Origin: Malonomonas sp945787335 | GTDB taxonomy: Bacteria > Desulfobacterota > Desulfuromonadia > Desulfuromonadales > Geopsychrobacteraceae | Length of the DNA: 64,000 bases | Direction: 5' to 3' | NCBI GenBank assembly: GCA_947259535.1 | Contig: CAMYME010000015.1 | Coordinates: 1-64,000, forward strand | Shown here: one piece after another, positions 45,814 to 54,037 of the stretch | Position numbering within the stretch: the stretch's first letter is position 1 | How the letters are laid out: each line of letters begins with the position of its first letter | The notes under the pieces: model-generated | What the model was told of the DNA's origin: nothing | Databases searched by the model: none | The model's input: the letters and a program-made list of their open reading frames with translations, nothing else | Translations under genes and position numbers: made by a program

Positions 45814-47754
45814 ATGGAAACAGCCGATCAGGCCAGCAAGCGGCTCTACAGCAGCCGGATCATCGATACCTATCTGAAGCTGCTCAGCAAACGCTACCCG
45901 CTGGTGGATATTCCGGAACTGCTCGCAGCGGCCGGCATGAAACCCTACGAGGTCGCCGACCAGTGGCACTGGTTCACCCAGGAGCAGATCGACCGGTTCT
46001 ACGCCGAACTGGTGACCCTGACCGGCAACGAAGATATCGCCCGCGAAGCGGGGCGCTATGCGGCCTCGCCAGAAGCCCTGGGGGTGATGCGCAAGTACGC
46101 CCTGTCCTTTTTCAACCCGGCCAATCTGTTCGAAAGGCTCGAACAGTCAACCGCTTACTTCACCAAGTCATCAATCTACAAAGCGAAAAAGCTCGCCCCG
46201 ACCAAGGTCGAGATCACCGTCGTCCCGGTGCGCGGCAGCAACGAAAAACCGTTTCAGTGTCTGAACCGGCTTGGGTTCTTTGAAGCGCTGGTGACCATGT
46301 TCAACGCCCGGCCGCCACGCATCGAACACCCCGAATGCATGTTCAAGGGCTACGGGGTCTGCCGCTACCTGATCAGTTGGGAAAAGACCAGCGCCAGCGT
46401 TCTGCGCAGAGCCACCAGCATTGCCACCCTGAGCGCTTTTTTCTGCATTTTCGCGCTGCTGGCGGCCGGTCACCTCTGGCAGATTTCTCCGCTGGCGATC
46501 ACCAGCACCCTGTTCCTGCTCGGCCTGCTGGTTCTCTTGATGGTGGTGATCACCGAGCGGCTGGAGAAGCAGGTGCTCTTCACCTCGCTGGAAAGCACCA
46601 AGGATGCCACCAACCAACTGATCAGCCAGGTCAGCAACGATTACGACAAGGCGCTGATGATCAACGAGATCGGCCAGGTGATCAGTCGCCAGACCAACCT
46701 GACCGACATTCTGCACAATCTGTCCCGCATCCTTGAGGAGCGACTCGATTTCGACCGCGGGCTGCTGCTGCTTGCCGACCCGGCCCGCACCCAGCTGCAG
46801 TTCCAGACCGGTTTCGGCTATACCCGCGAGCAGCTGGTCTCGATCATGCGCACCTCGTCGTCGCTGCGCGATAACAGCGAGTGGGATATCTTCGGCCGCA
46901 CCTTCCACGAACAGAAACCGTTTCTGATCAACGACCCCAGTGAGCTCAGCGACCTCTACGGCGTCCGCGGCCGGGCACTGGCTGAACAGCTTGGCACGCG
47001 GTCCTTTATCTGCTGCCCGATTATCGCCGACAACAAGTCGCTCGGGGTGCTGGCGGTCGACAAGCTGAAGTCGCACCGGCCGCTGATCCAGAGCGATATC
47101 AGCCTGCTGACCGGGATCACCCCGATGATCGGCATCAGCATCCGCAACGCCGACCTGCTCGAAGCCAGGGAGCGGCAATTCAATTCGGTCATCCAGGTGC
47201 TGGCGTCAAGCACCGATGCCCGCGACCCGATGACCGCGGGCCATTCGGAGCGGGTGACGCAGTACGCCCTGGGGATCTGTCAGGAGCTGGGGTTGGGAGT
47301 CAAATACGGCAAGATGATCCAGGTGGCGGCCCTGCTGCACGATTACGGCAAGATCGGCGTCCCGGACACGATTTTGAAAAAACCGGGCGAGCTGACCGAA
47401 GAGGAGTATGAAATCGTCAAGACGCATGCCGCGAAAACCGAGGAGATCCTGGCCAAAGCCAATTTCCAGGGGATCTTCCGACAGATTCCGGAGATCGCCG
47501 GCGCGCATCATGAAAAGCTCGACGGCAGCGGCTATCCGCGCGGCTTATGCGGCGAGGAGATTCCATTGGGCGCCCGCATCATCGCCGTCGCCGACGTCTT
47601 CGAGGCGCTGACCACCGAACGCCATTACCGCACCCCCCTGCCGATGGAAGAGGTTTTTGTGCGGCTGCAGAAAAAAAGCGGGCTGCATTTCGACAAACGG
47701 GTCGTCGAGGCCCTGATCCGGCACTGCCGCAAGCATCAGCCGCTGGCCGAATGA
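45814..47754 (+). CDS. GAF and HD-GYP domain c-di-GMP phosphodiesterase, membrane bound
   Basis: N-terminal soluble domain (1-190; unknown, with ECMFKGYGVCRYLISW), two helices (about 198-245), coiled linker, GAF (about 290-445), and HD-GYP (about 465-640). The phosphodiesterase motifs are HSERV, LLHDYGKIGVPD (the usual HDIGK reads HDYGK), AHHEKLDGSGYPRGL and ADVFEALTTERHYR. It is predicted to hydrolyse c-di-GMP in response to signals at the N-terminal or GAF domain. Start behind GAGAGGGAGT. Confidence 0.92.
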   Translation: METADQASKRLYSSRIIDTYLKLLSKRYPLVDIPELLAAAGMKPYEVADQWHWFTQEQIDRFYAELVTLTGNEDIAREAGRYAASPEALGVMRKYALSFFNPANLFERLEQSTAYFTKSSIYKAKKLAPTKVEITVVPVRGSNEKPFQCLNRLGFFEALVTMFNARPPRIEHPECMFKGYGVCRYLISWEKTSASVLRRATSIATLSAFFCIFALLAAGHLWQISPLAITSTLFLLGLLVLLMVVITERLEKQVLFTSLESTKDATNQLISQVSNDYDKALMINEIGQVISRQTNLTDILHNLSRILEERLDFDRGLLLLADPARTQLQFQTGFGYTREQLVSIMRTSSSLRDNSEWDIFGRTFHEQKPFLINDPSELSDLYGVRGRALAEQLGTRSFICCPIIADNKSLGVLAVDKLKSHRPLIQSDISLLTGITPMIGISIRNADLLEARERQFNSVIQVLASSTDARDPMTAGHSERVTQYALGICQELGLGVKYGKMIQVAALLHDYGKIGVPDTILKKPGELTEEEYEIVKTHAAKTEEILAKANFQGIFRQIPEIAGAHHEKLDGSGYPRGLCGEEIPLGARIIAVADVFEALTTERHYRTPLPMEEVFVRLQKKSGLHFDKRVVEALIRHCRKHQPLAE

Positions 47755-47760
47755 AATGCC

Positions 47761-48567
47761 TCAGGCGCCAGTCGGCTTGCGACCGCGGCAGGCGATCAGC
47801 GGCGTATAGGTAAACCGGCGCGGGTCGGCAAAAAACTGCCTGAACTCTTCGGCAAAGCCGTCGAAACCGTTTTCGTACTCGTTAAAGGGGTAGCCGCTTT
47901 CGCGCGCCGCAACCTGGACTTTCTGCAGCCAGTTGAAGGCGTCGGTGTCGTTCAACTCACCGTAGATCAGATGGTGAGCCTGCAGGTCGACACCGATCTG
48001 TTCCAGACCCAGATCGTACATCCAGGAATAGAGTTTACGACCGAGATAGGGATCGAAATCCGCCTCCTCTTCGAGCTGCCGCATCACCCCGCCGATCGCC
48101 CGGTTCAGCCGCTCGCTCTGTCCGAAGTGGCTCAGGCAGTTGTAATCGAGATCGATCAGGCAGAGGATGCCGCCCGGTGCGAGGATTTCGAGCAGGTTCT
48201 GCACAATGGCGAACGCCTGGATGCGATGGTACTCCAGCACGAAGCGCACCCAGATGAAATCGAACTGTCCCAGCCCGGTCAACGGCCGGTAGAAATCGCG
48301 GCACTCAAAGGCGACCCCCGGCCCGGCATAATTCTGCCGGGCATGCGCCAGCCGCTGTTCCGAAGCATCCACGCCGACCACCCTGCCGCCCGGCTGCACC
48401 AGCTCGGCCAAAAAGGCGCTGGTCTTGCCCGACCCACAGCCGATATCGGCGACCCGCATCCCCGGGGTAATCCCCGCCCAGCGCGCCTGGTCGGCCAGGC
48501 GCTGGAAGTCGGTTTTGAGCGCCAGGCGCTCCGCTTCCTGCTCGCTTTCCATCAGATATTCGGCCAT
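47761..48567 (-). CDS. class I SAM-dependent methyltransferase
   Basis: About 268 residues. SAM motif I VADIGCGSGKTSAFL, acidic VVGVDASEQRL, and FDFIWVRFVLEYH and LAPGGILCLIDLD follow in order. I start at ATG 48567 (MAEYLMES) because GGAG is nine bases upstream; the upstream TTG reading lacks a site. Convergent with the HD-GYP gene with only six bases between stops. The substrate is unknown. Confidence 0.87.
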   Translation of the reverse strand: MAEYLMESEQEAERLALKTDFQRLADQARWAGITPGMRVADIGCGSGKTSAFLAELVQPGGRVVGVDASEQRLAHARQNYAGPGVAFECRDFYRPLTGLGQFDFIWVRFVLEYHRIQAFAIVQNLLEILAPGGILCLIDLDYNCLSHFGQSERLNRAIGGVMRQLEEEADFDPYLGRKLYSWMYDLGLEQIGVDLQAHHLIYGELNDTDAFNWLQKVQVAARESGYPFNEYENGFDGFAEEFRQFFADPRRFTYTPLIACRGRKPTGA

Positions 48568-48696
48568 AACATCATGCTCCCAGCGCGTTCTTGAGTTTGA
48601 CAAGCATTAATTTGCATGCTTTAAATACTAGCCAGCCCGGTCAGGGATGCAACATCGGGTGCTCTTTTCACGACGTCTAAAGGGGGGAAGATCCGG

Positions 48697-49971
48697 ATGA
48701 AATCTTACGCTTGTCAGCTTCGAGGCCTCTGCTCACTGCTGCTTGCCGGTCTGCTCTGGCTGAGCGCTGCCAGCCCGGCAAACGCCTCCGGTTTCGGCAT
48801 CTTTACCCAGGGGGCCGCGGCGCTCGGCCTTGCCGATGCCGTGGTCGCCCAGGGCGATGACGCCTCGGCGGTCTTCTTCAATCCCGCGCAGCTCAATCGG
48901 CTTTCCGGCAGCCGGATCAAACTGGGCACCACGCTGATCTTTCCGCAACGGGATTACACCAATTCGGTCAGCGGCCAGAGTGCCGGGTCGCAGGACGACT
49001 TCTACACCCCCAGCAGCCTGTTCATCAGCCACCCGATCGACGAGCGGCTGGCCGCCGGGTTCGGCATCTTCAACCCGTTCGGCCTCGGCACCGAGTGGTC
49101 GGAGAGCTGGGAGGGGCGCTACCTCGCGACCAAGTCGGAGATCCAGACCTTCAATTTCAACCCGTCCCTCTCCTGGCAGGTGCATCCACGCCTGAGCCTG
49201 GCCGCCGGGGTCAGTTATCTGATCCTCGATGCCGATCTGCAGCGGATGATCAATCCGGCCCTGTTCGGTCTGCCGCTGCTGCCCGACCCGCGTCAGCAGT
49301 TCACCGGCGATGGCGACGGCTGGGGGTACAACCTCGGCCTGCTCTGGTCGCTGAGCGACCGGATCGCCTTGGGGCTGGCATATCGCAGTGAAATCAACGT
49401 CGCGATCGACGGCCGGGTGCGCTTCGACCTGCCGACCCCGGCGCTGGCCGCGCTGCTGCCCAACGCCAATGGTCGCGCCAATCTGCGCCTGCCGCAGCAG
49501 CTCTTCGCCGGTCTGCAGCTGCAGCTGACCGAGCAGCTTTCCAGCGAGATCGGCCTGCGCTGGGAAGGCTGGTCCTCGTTTCAGACCCTGCGCATCGACC
49601 TCGACCGTCCGGTCGCCGGCAGCACTTTCATCAACGAACCGAAAGACTGGCAGGACACCTACGCCTTCAACCTCGGCCTCGCCTACCGCCTGAACGACCG
49701 GATCAGGCTGCTGGGCGGCTACCTCTACGGCGAATCACCGGTCCCCGACAGCACCTTCGATCCGGCCATCCCCGACTCCGACACCCACCTGTTCACCCTC
49801 GGTACCAGCCTCGCCTTCGCCGCCTGGCGAGTCGACCTCGGCTACGGCCTGCAGCTGCAGGATGAGCGGCGCAAAAACAACAGTGTCGGGGCGATCTCCG
49901 GCAGCCCGGCCAACGGCGAGTACGAGGCCCTGCTACACCTGCTGGCCATCGACCTGAGCTATAAGTTCTAA
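48697..49971 (+). CDS. FadL/TodX-family outer membrane transport protein
   Basis: Signal peptide (about 1-30, cut near NASG) followed by the family N-terminal plug motif SGFGIFTQGAAALGLADAVVAQGDDASAVFFNPAQL, and beta-strand-rich sequence ending in IDLSYKF, an outer-membrane C-terminal aromatic. 424 residues. FadL-type barrels import long-chain fatty acids or hydrophobic aromatics. Start behind AGGGGGGAAG. Confidence 0.92.
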   Translation: MKSYACQLRGLCSLLLAGLLWLSAASPANASGFGIFTQGAAALGLADAVVAQGDDASAVFFNPAQLNRLSGSRIKLGTTLIFPQRDYTNSVSGQSAGSQDDFYTPSSLFISHPIDERLAAGFGIFNPFGLGTEWSESWEGRYLATKSEIQTFNFNPSLSWQVHPRLSLAAGVSYLILDADLQRMINPALFGLPLLPDPRQQFTGDGDGWGYNLGLLWSLSDRIALGLAYRSEINVAIDGRVRFDLPTPALAALLPNANGRANLRLPQQLFAGLQLQLTEQLSSEIGLRWEGWSSFQTLRIDLDRPVAGSTFINEPKDWQDTYAFNLGLAYRLNDRIRLLGGYLYGESPVPDSTFDPAIPDSDTHLFTLGTSLAFAAWRVDLGYGLQLQDERRKNNSVGAISGSPANGEYEALLHLLAIDLSYKF

Positions 49972-50105
49972 CCACCTTCAGCGCATTCCACTTATTCGGC
50001 TCCTCCGCATCGCCATCGATGACCTGTCGAGCTATAATTTATTCATAACAACAGCTCTCTTGGTCTTGCCACCGCCAGCTTTGCTGGCCGGAAGCGGAGG
50101 ATAAT

Positions 50106-50216
50106 ATGAACCTGTACGAGTTTGCTCAGGCGACCGAAGAGAGCGGCATCCGCTTCTATGAGGAGCTGCGGCAGGGGGACCTGGAACCGGCCGCTAAAGG
50201 CAAACCCCTGCATTAG
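50106..50216 (+). pseudogene. truncated ferritin-like/rubrerythrin-type ORF (36 aa)
   Basis: An excellent ribosome site (GGAGGATAAT) precedes ATG. The product MNLYEFAQATEESGIRFYEEL matches the first helix of ferritin-like diiron proteins, including the ligand-type Glu, but then runs into an unrelated tail (LEPAAKGKPLH) and stops. A full protein would be four times longer. It looks like a remnant after internal deletion, unless a micropeptide is intended. Confidence 0.55.
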
Positions 50217-50246
50217 GTTCTGCCGGCCAGGACATAGGGGGATCTG

Positions 50247-51224
50247 ATGGGCTTACTGGTCGATGGCAAATGGCGCGATCAGGGGTACGACAGCGCGGCA
50301 ACCAAAGGGGAATTTGTCCGCAAGGATGCGCAGTTCCGCAACTGGGTCACGGCTGACGGCAGCGCCGGCCCGGGTGGTATTGAAGGCTTTGCCGCTGCGG
50401 CGGACCGTTATCATCTGTATGTCTCGCTGGCCTGCCCCTGGGCCCACCGGACGCTGATCTTCCGGCGGCTCAAAGGGCTGGAAAAGCTGATCGGCCTGAC
50501 CATCGTCGAACCGCTGATGCTGGAGAACGGCTGGGAGCTGGGGGAGGAGGCCCGGCAGAGCAGCCCGGTCGCAGGACTCGACTACCTCTATCAGCTCTAC
50601 CAGCGGGCCGATCCGAACTACACCGGCCGGGTGACGGTGCCGGTACTCTGGGATAAGGAGCGGAACACCATCGTCAGTAATGAATCGGCCGAGATCATCC
50701 GCATGTTCAACAGTGCTTTTAACGCATTGACGGGGAATCTGGACGACTATTATCCGTCAGAGCTCAGAACGACGATCAATCAGCTCAACGAGCGGGTCTA
50801 CCACGGGGTCAATAACGGCGTCTATAAGGCCGGTTTCGCCACCACCCAAGAGGCCTACGAGACAGCCTTCAACCGCCTGTTTAGCGAACTCGACTGGCTG
50901 GAAGAACGTTTAAGTAAACGCCGCTACCTGGTCGGCAGGCAACCGACCGAAGCCGACTGGCGGCTGTTCACCACCCTGATCCGTTTCGATGCCGTCTATT
51001 TCGGGCATTTCAAAACCAATCTGCGGCGGATCGAGGACTACCCCAACCTCTCCCACTACCTGCGCGATCTCTATCAGCAGCCGGGAATCGCCGAGACTGT
51101 CGATTTCGACCAGATCAAGTCCCACTACTACGGCAGCCATGCCAGCCTCAACCCCACCGGGATCATCCCCAAAGGACCGGCGCTCGATTATTCGCACGCG
51201 CACAACCGGCAGCGGTTCAACTGA
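50247..51224 (+). CDS. glutathionyl-hydroquinone reductase (Xi-class GST, YqjG/ECM4-like)
   Basis: 325 residues with N-terminal GKWRDQGYDS and FVRKDAQFRNW, the catalytic Cys in SLACPWAHRTLI, and VPVLWDKERNTIVSNESAEIIRMFN. The C-terminal region has the conserved PTEADWRLFTTLIRFDAVYFGHFKTN. It reduces glutathionyl-hydroquinones in organisms that make glutathione. Its presence in a probable anaerobe is unusual and may mark transfer. Start behind AGGGGGATC. Confidence 0.93.
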   Translation: MGLLVDGKWRDQGYDSAATKGEFVRKDAQFRNWVTADGSAGPGGIEGFAAAADRYHLYVSLACPWAHRTLIFRRLKGLEKLIGLTIVEPLMLENGWELGEEARQSSPVAGLDYLYQLYQRADPNYTGRVTVPVLWDKERNTIVSNESAEIIRMFNSAFNALTGNLDDYYPSELRTTINQLNERVYHGVNNGVYKAGFATTQEAYETAFNRLFSELDWLEERLSKRRYLVGRQPTEADWRLFTTLIRFDAVYFGHFKTNLRRIEDYPNLSHYLRDLYQQPGIAETVDFDQIKSHYYGSHASLNPTGIIPKGPALDYSHAHNRQRFN

Positions 51225-51717
51225 ACCGCCCTGCCAGCCATTCAGCAATCAACACTTGAAAATGACTGGCGTGACCAGGGTCTAGAACCCAACAGCTGCT
51301 CGTCAAAATGGGCTCTACGCTTGTTTCGTTTGCCTCACTCACCCTGTGAGTCCCGGGGCCGGGAGCACAGATGTTTAGTTTCCGAGCTTGACGGTCGGCA
51401 ATCTATGCGCTTAATTTAAGAGTATTACACTTCATGCAAAAGGATGGGACGCCGGCAGGCCTTTGTCATCTTCGCTTTTTCTCACCAAGTGCCCGGGCTC
51501 TGCTCCGCTCAACCATTCTCATTTTCGCCAGCCACGATGGGCTGTTCAAATTCGTCGTTGCGTGGCTCCATCGAGAGCACCCAGACTTCAACCCCTCCCG
51601 ACTGCGTCTCGATGGACAGAATCGAACGCAAACTTAGACCTTTTGTCCTTAAATATTTACGACGAGGTGAATCCACCAGGCCTCAAGAGGCAATTCTAGC
51701 ATCAGCGGAGGATATGC
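51225..51717. other. intergenic region upstream of the SfrAB-like operon
   Basis: 493 bases. A candidate sigma-70 promoter lies at 51388-51416 (listed separately). Overlapping short ORFs between 51434 and 51749 have poor codon character and no ribosome site. I see no RNA gene. Confidence 0.6.
51388..51416 (+). promoter_or_regulatory. candidate sigma-70 promoter
   Basis: TTGACG (51388-51393), 17-base spacer, TTAATT (51411-51416). It would give a leader near 290 bases to the NuoE-like gene, so it could also belong to an unseen small RNA. Confidence 0.4.
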
Positions 51718-52206
51718 ATGTGCGCGATCGATCTCGATGTTGTGAATGAAATCGTCGGTCAAAAGGGCCGGACGGCCGACCATGCGATCCCGATCCTGCA
51801 GGAGGTCCAGAAACGCCTGCGCTATGTCCCCCGGGAGGCGCTCGCCCGGATCGCCGACCTCACCGAAATGACCGAATCCCAGCTCTTCGGGGTCGCCACC
51901 TTCTATTCCCAGTTCCGCCTCGAACCGGTCGGCGACACCATTATCAAGGTCTGCCATGGAACCGCCTGCCATGTCGGCGGCGCCAAGGGTTTGACTGAAG
52001 CCCTGGAAAACCGCCTGGGGGTGAAATCGGGGGAGACCACGGCGGACAAAAAATTCACCCTGACCTCGGTGGCCTGCGTGGGCTGCTGCTCTCTGGCGCC
52101 GGTGATCATGGTGGCGGACGACAGAACCTACGGACGTCTCGACATGAAGAAGGCGGTCAGCATCGTTGACGGTCTTGAAGGAGTGAGCAGTGCAGAGTCC
52201 GGCTGA
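51718..52206 (+). CDS. NuoE-like [2Fe-2S] subunit of a soluble NAD(P)H oxidoreductase
   Basis: 162 residues. Cluster ligands are in CHGTACHVGGAKG and CVGCCSLAPV. The helical N-terminus AIPILQEVQKRLRYVPREAL is typical of NuoE/HndA. It is a paralogue of nuoE but lies in a three-gene cluster without membrane subunits. The start follows GGAGGATATGC, and its end overlaps the next gene by 17 bases. Confidence 0.93.
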   Translation: MCAIDLDVVNEIVGQKGRTADHAIPILQEVQKRLRYVPREALARIADLTEMTESQLFGVATFYSQFRLEPVGDTIIKVCHGTACHVGGAKGLTEALENRLGVKSGETTADKKFTLTSVACVGCCSLAPVIMVADDRTYGRLDMKKAVSIVDGLEGVSSAESG

Positions 52207-54037
52207 ACAGCAACGCACATCGATCGTGGTGGGGATGAGCACCTGCAATATCGCCTCGGGGTCTCAGGAGGTCTTCGATTTCTGCCGCAGCGAAATCGAC
52301 TCCCGCGGGCTGGATATCCGTCTTGGCAGCAGCGGTTGCCTGGGCATGTGTTACAGCGAGCCCCAGGTGCAGATTATTGACGCGGACGGGACCAGGCATC
52401 TCTACGAGCGGGTCCAGCCCAAGCGCATGCGGCAAATCCTCGAGCAGCACCTGATCGGCGGGCAGCCCTGCGAAAAATGGCTCGCCCGGCTGGATAGCGG
52501 CGCGGCCCACGATTTCTGCAGCAAGCAGCGGGATAGCGGCGCGGCCCACGATTTCTGCAGCAAGCAGCGGCGGATCGTCCTGGCGAACTGCGGCCGCATC
52601 GACCCGGAGAGCATCGACGACTACCTGGCTGCCGAAGGTTATCAGGCGCTGCAGCAGGTTTTAAGCACCATGAGCCAGGAGCAGGTTATCGACCGGGTCA
52701 CCGCGTCAGGGCTGCGGGGGCGGGGCGGGGCAGGCTTTTCGACGGGGCTGAAATGGAAATTCGCGTATCAGGAGAACGCTGACGAGAAATACATCATCTG
52801 CAATGCTGACGAGGGGGACCCGGGCGCTTTCATGGACCGCACCCTGTTGGAGAGTGATCCCCACGCCGTGCTGGAGGGGATGGCGATCGGCGCTTTCGCG
52901 ACCGGAGCCACCCAGGGCTACATCTACTGCCGGGCCGAATACCCCCTGGCCGTCGCCAGGCTGCAAAAGGCGATCGTCCAGGCCGAAGAGCGGGGCTACC
53001 TGGGGAAAAACATCCTTGGCTCGGGCTTCGATCTGAGCCTGCGAGTCAAGGAAGGGGCCGGGGCCTTTGTCTGCGGCGAAGAAACCGCGCTTCTGGCCTC
53101 GATCGAAGGGCAGCGGGGCATGCCGCGGATACGGCCACCCTTTCCAGCCCAATCCGGCCTGTTCGGCAGGCCGACCACCATCAACAACGTGGAAACCTGG
53201 GCCAATGTGCCCTGGATCATCCGCAACGGCGCAGCGGCCTTCGCCGCAATCGGGACCGACAAGAGCAAAGGGACCAAGGTGTTCGCCCTGGCCGGCAAGG
53301 TGAAACGGGGCGGGCTGGTGGAGGTGCCGATGGGCACCACCCTGCTGGAGGTGATCCACGACATCGGCGGCGGCACGACCAACGGCCGGCAGGTGCTGGC
53401 GGTACAACTGGGCGGCCCCTCCGGCGGCTGCGTGCCGGCCACCGCCCTCGACACCCGCATCGACTACGAAGAGGTCAGCCGCACCGGGGCGATCATGGGC
53501 TCCGGGGGGATGGTGGTGCTTGATGATACCTCCTGCATGGTCGATGTGGCCCGGTATTTCATGGACTTCGTGCAGAACGAGTCGTGCGGCAAGTGCACCT
53601 TCTGCCGGGTGGGCACCAGGCGGATGCTCGAAATCCTGACCCGTATCTGCGCCGGGCAGGGCCGCCCCGAGGACCTTCCGCTCCTCGAAGAGCTGGCCTA
53701 CAAGACCAAGACCACCAGCCTGTGCGGACTGGGGCAGACGGCTCCCAACCCGATTCTCACCACCTTGCGCTATTTCCGCCAGAGCTTCCGCGAGCACATC
53801 GATGAGGGGCGCTGCCAAGCCGGCCAGTGCCGCGACCTCTGCTCTTTCGAAATCAGCGCAGACTGCACCGGCTGCCACCTCTGCCTGGTGAACTGCCCGG
53901 TCAACGCCATCGACGGGGAGAAGCAGGCCAAGCATGAGATCCGGCAGGAGGCCTGCATCCGCTGCGGCGTTTGCCGCGACATTTGTCGATTTAACGCGGT
54001 GGTCGTGGGACCGCCGAAGGGAGCTGTCAGTGGTTGA
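52190..54037 (+). CDS. NuoF-like NADH/FMN subunit (SfrB/HndC type)
   Basis: GTG start behind GAAGGAGTGAGCA. Thioredoxin-like [2Fe-2S] region (CNIASG; CLGMC), NADH loop RGRGGAGFSTGLKW, FMN region CNADEGDPGAFMDRT, GAGAFVCGEETALLASIEG, N3 cluster SCGKCTFCRVG, then two [4Fe-4S] motifs (CTGCHLCLVNCP, CIRCGVCRDIC). 615 residues. Two identical 13-residue units (DSGAAHDFCSKQR) between the first and second domains come from a perfect 39-bp tandem repeat. Together with its neighbours it resembles Geobacter SfrAB, reported as an NADPH-oxidising, Fe(III)-reducing enzyme. Confidence 0.93.
   Translation: MQSPAEQQRTSIVVGMSTCNIASGSQEVFDFCRSEIDSRGLDIRLGSSGCLGMCYSEPQVQIIDADGTRHLYERVQPKRMRQILEQHLIGGQPCEKWLARLDSGAAHDFCSKQRDSGAAHDFCSKQRRIVLANCGRIDPESIDDYLAAEGYQALQQVLSTMSQEQVIDRVTASGLRGRGGAGFSTGLKWKFAYQENADEKYIICNADEGDPGAFMDRTLLESDPHAVLEGMAIGAFATGATQGYIYCRAEYPLAVARLQKAIVQAEERGYLGKNILGSGFDLSLRVKEGAGAFVCGEETALLASIEGQRGMPRIRPPFPAQSGLFGRPTTINNVETWANVPWIIRNGAAAFAAIGTDKSKGTKVFALAGKVKRGGLVEVPMGTTLLEVIHDIGGGTTNGRQVLAVQLGGPSGGCVPATALDTRIDYEEVSRTGAIMGSGGMVVLDDTSCMVDVARYFMDFVQNESCGKCTFCRVGTRRMLEILTRICAGQGRPEDLPLLEELAYKTKTTSLCGLGQTAPNPILTTLRYFRQSFREHIDEGRCQAGQCRDLCSFEISADCTGCHLCLVNCPVNAIDGEKQAKHEIRQEACIRCGVCRDICRFNAVVVGPPKGAVSG
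52492..52569 (+). repeat. perfect 39-bp tandem duplication inside the NuoF-like gene
   Basis: Two identical 39-base units (52492-52530 and 52531-52569) each encode DSGAAHDFCSKQR. The duplication keeps the frame. Identity without any difference means it is recent or an assembly artefact. Confidence 0.9.

Noticed and set aside
49945..50045. Similarity between the 3' end of the FadL gene and DNA at 50012-50045 (GCCATCGA..CCTG..AGCTATAA)
   Set aside because: Short and interrupted by small gaps; it could be coincidence and gives no gene.
51590..51660. tRNA-like T-arm string (AGAATCGAACG)
   Set aside because: The surrounding sequence does not form acceptor and anticodon stems.
51434..51749. Three overlapping short ORFs before the NuoE-like gene
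   Set aside because: Overlap in all frames, no ribosome site, no protein-like pattern. One runs into the real gene's start.
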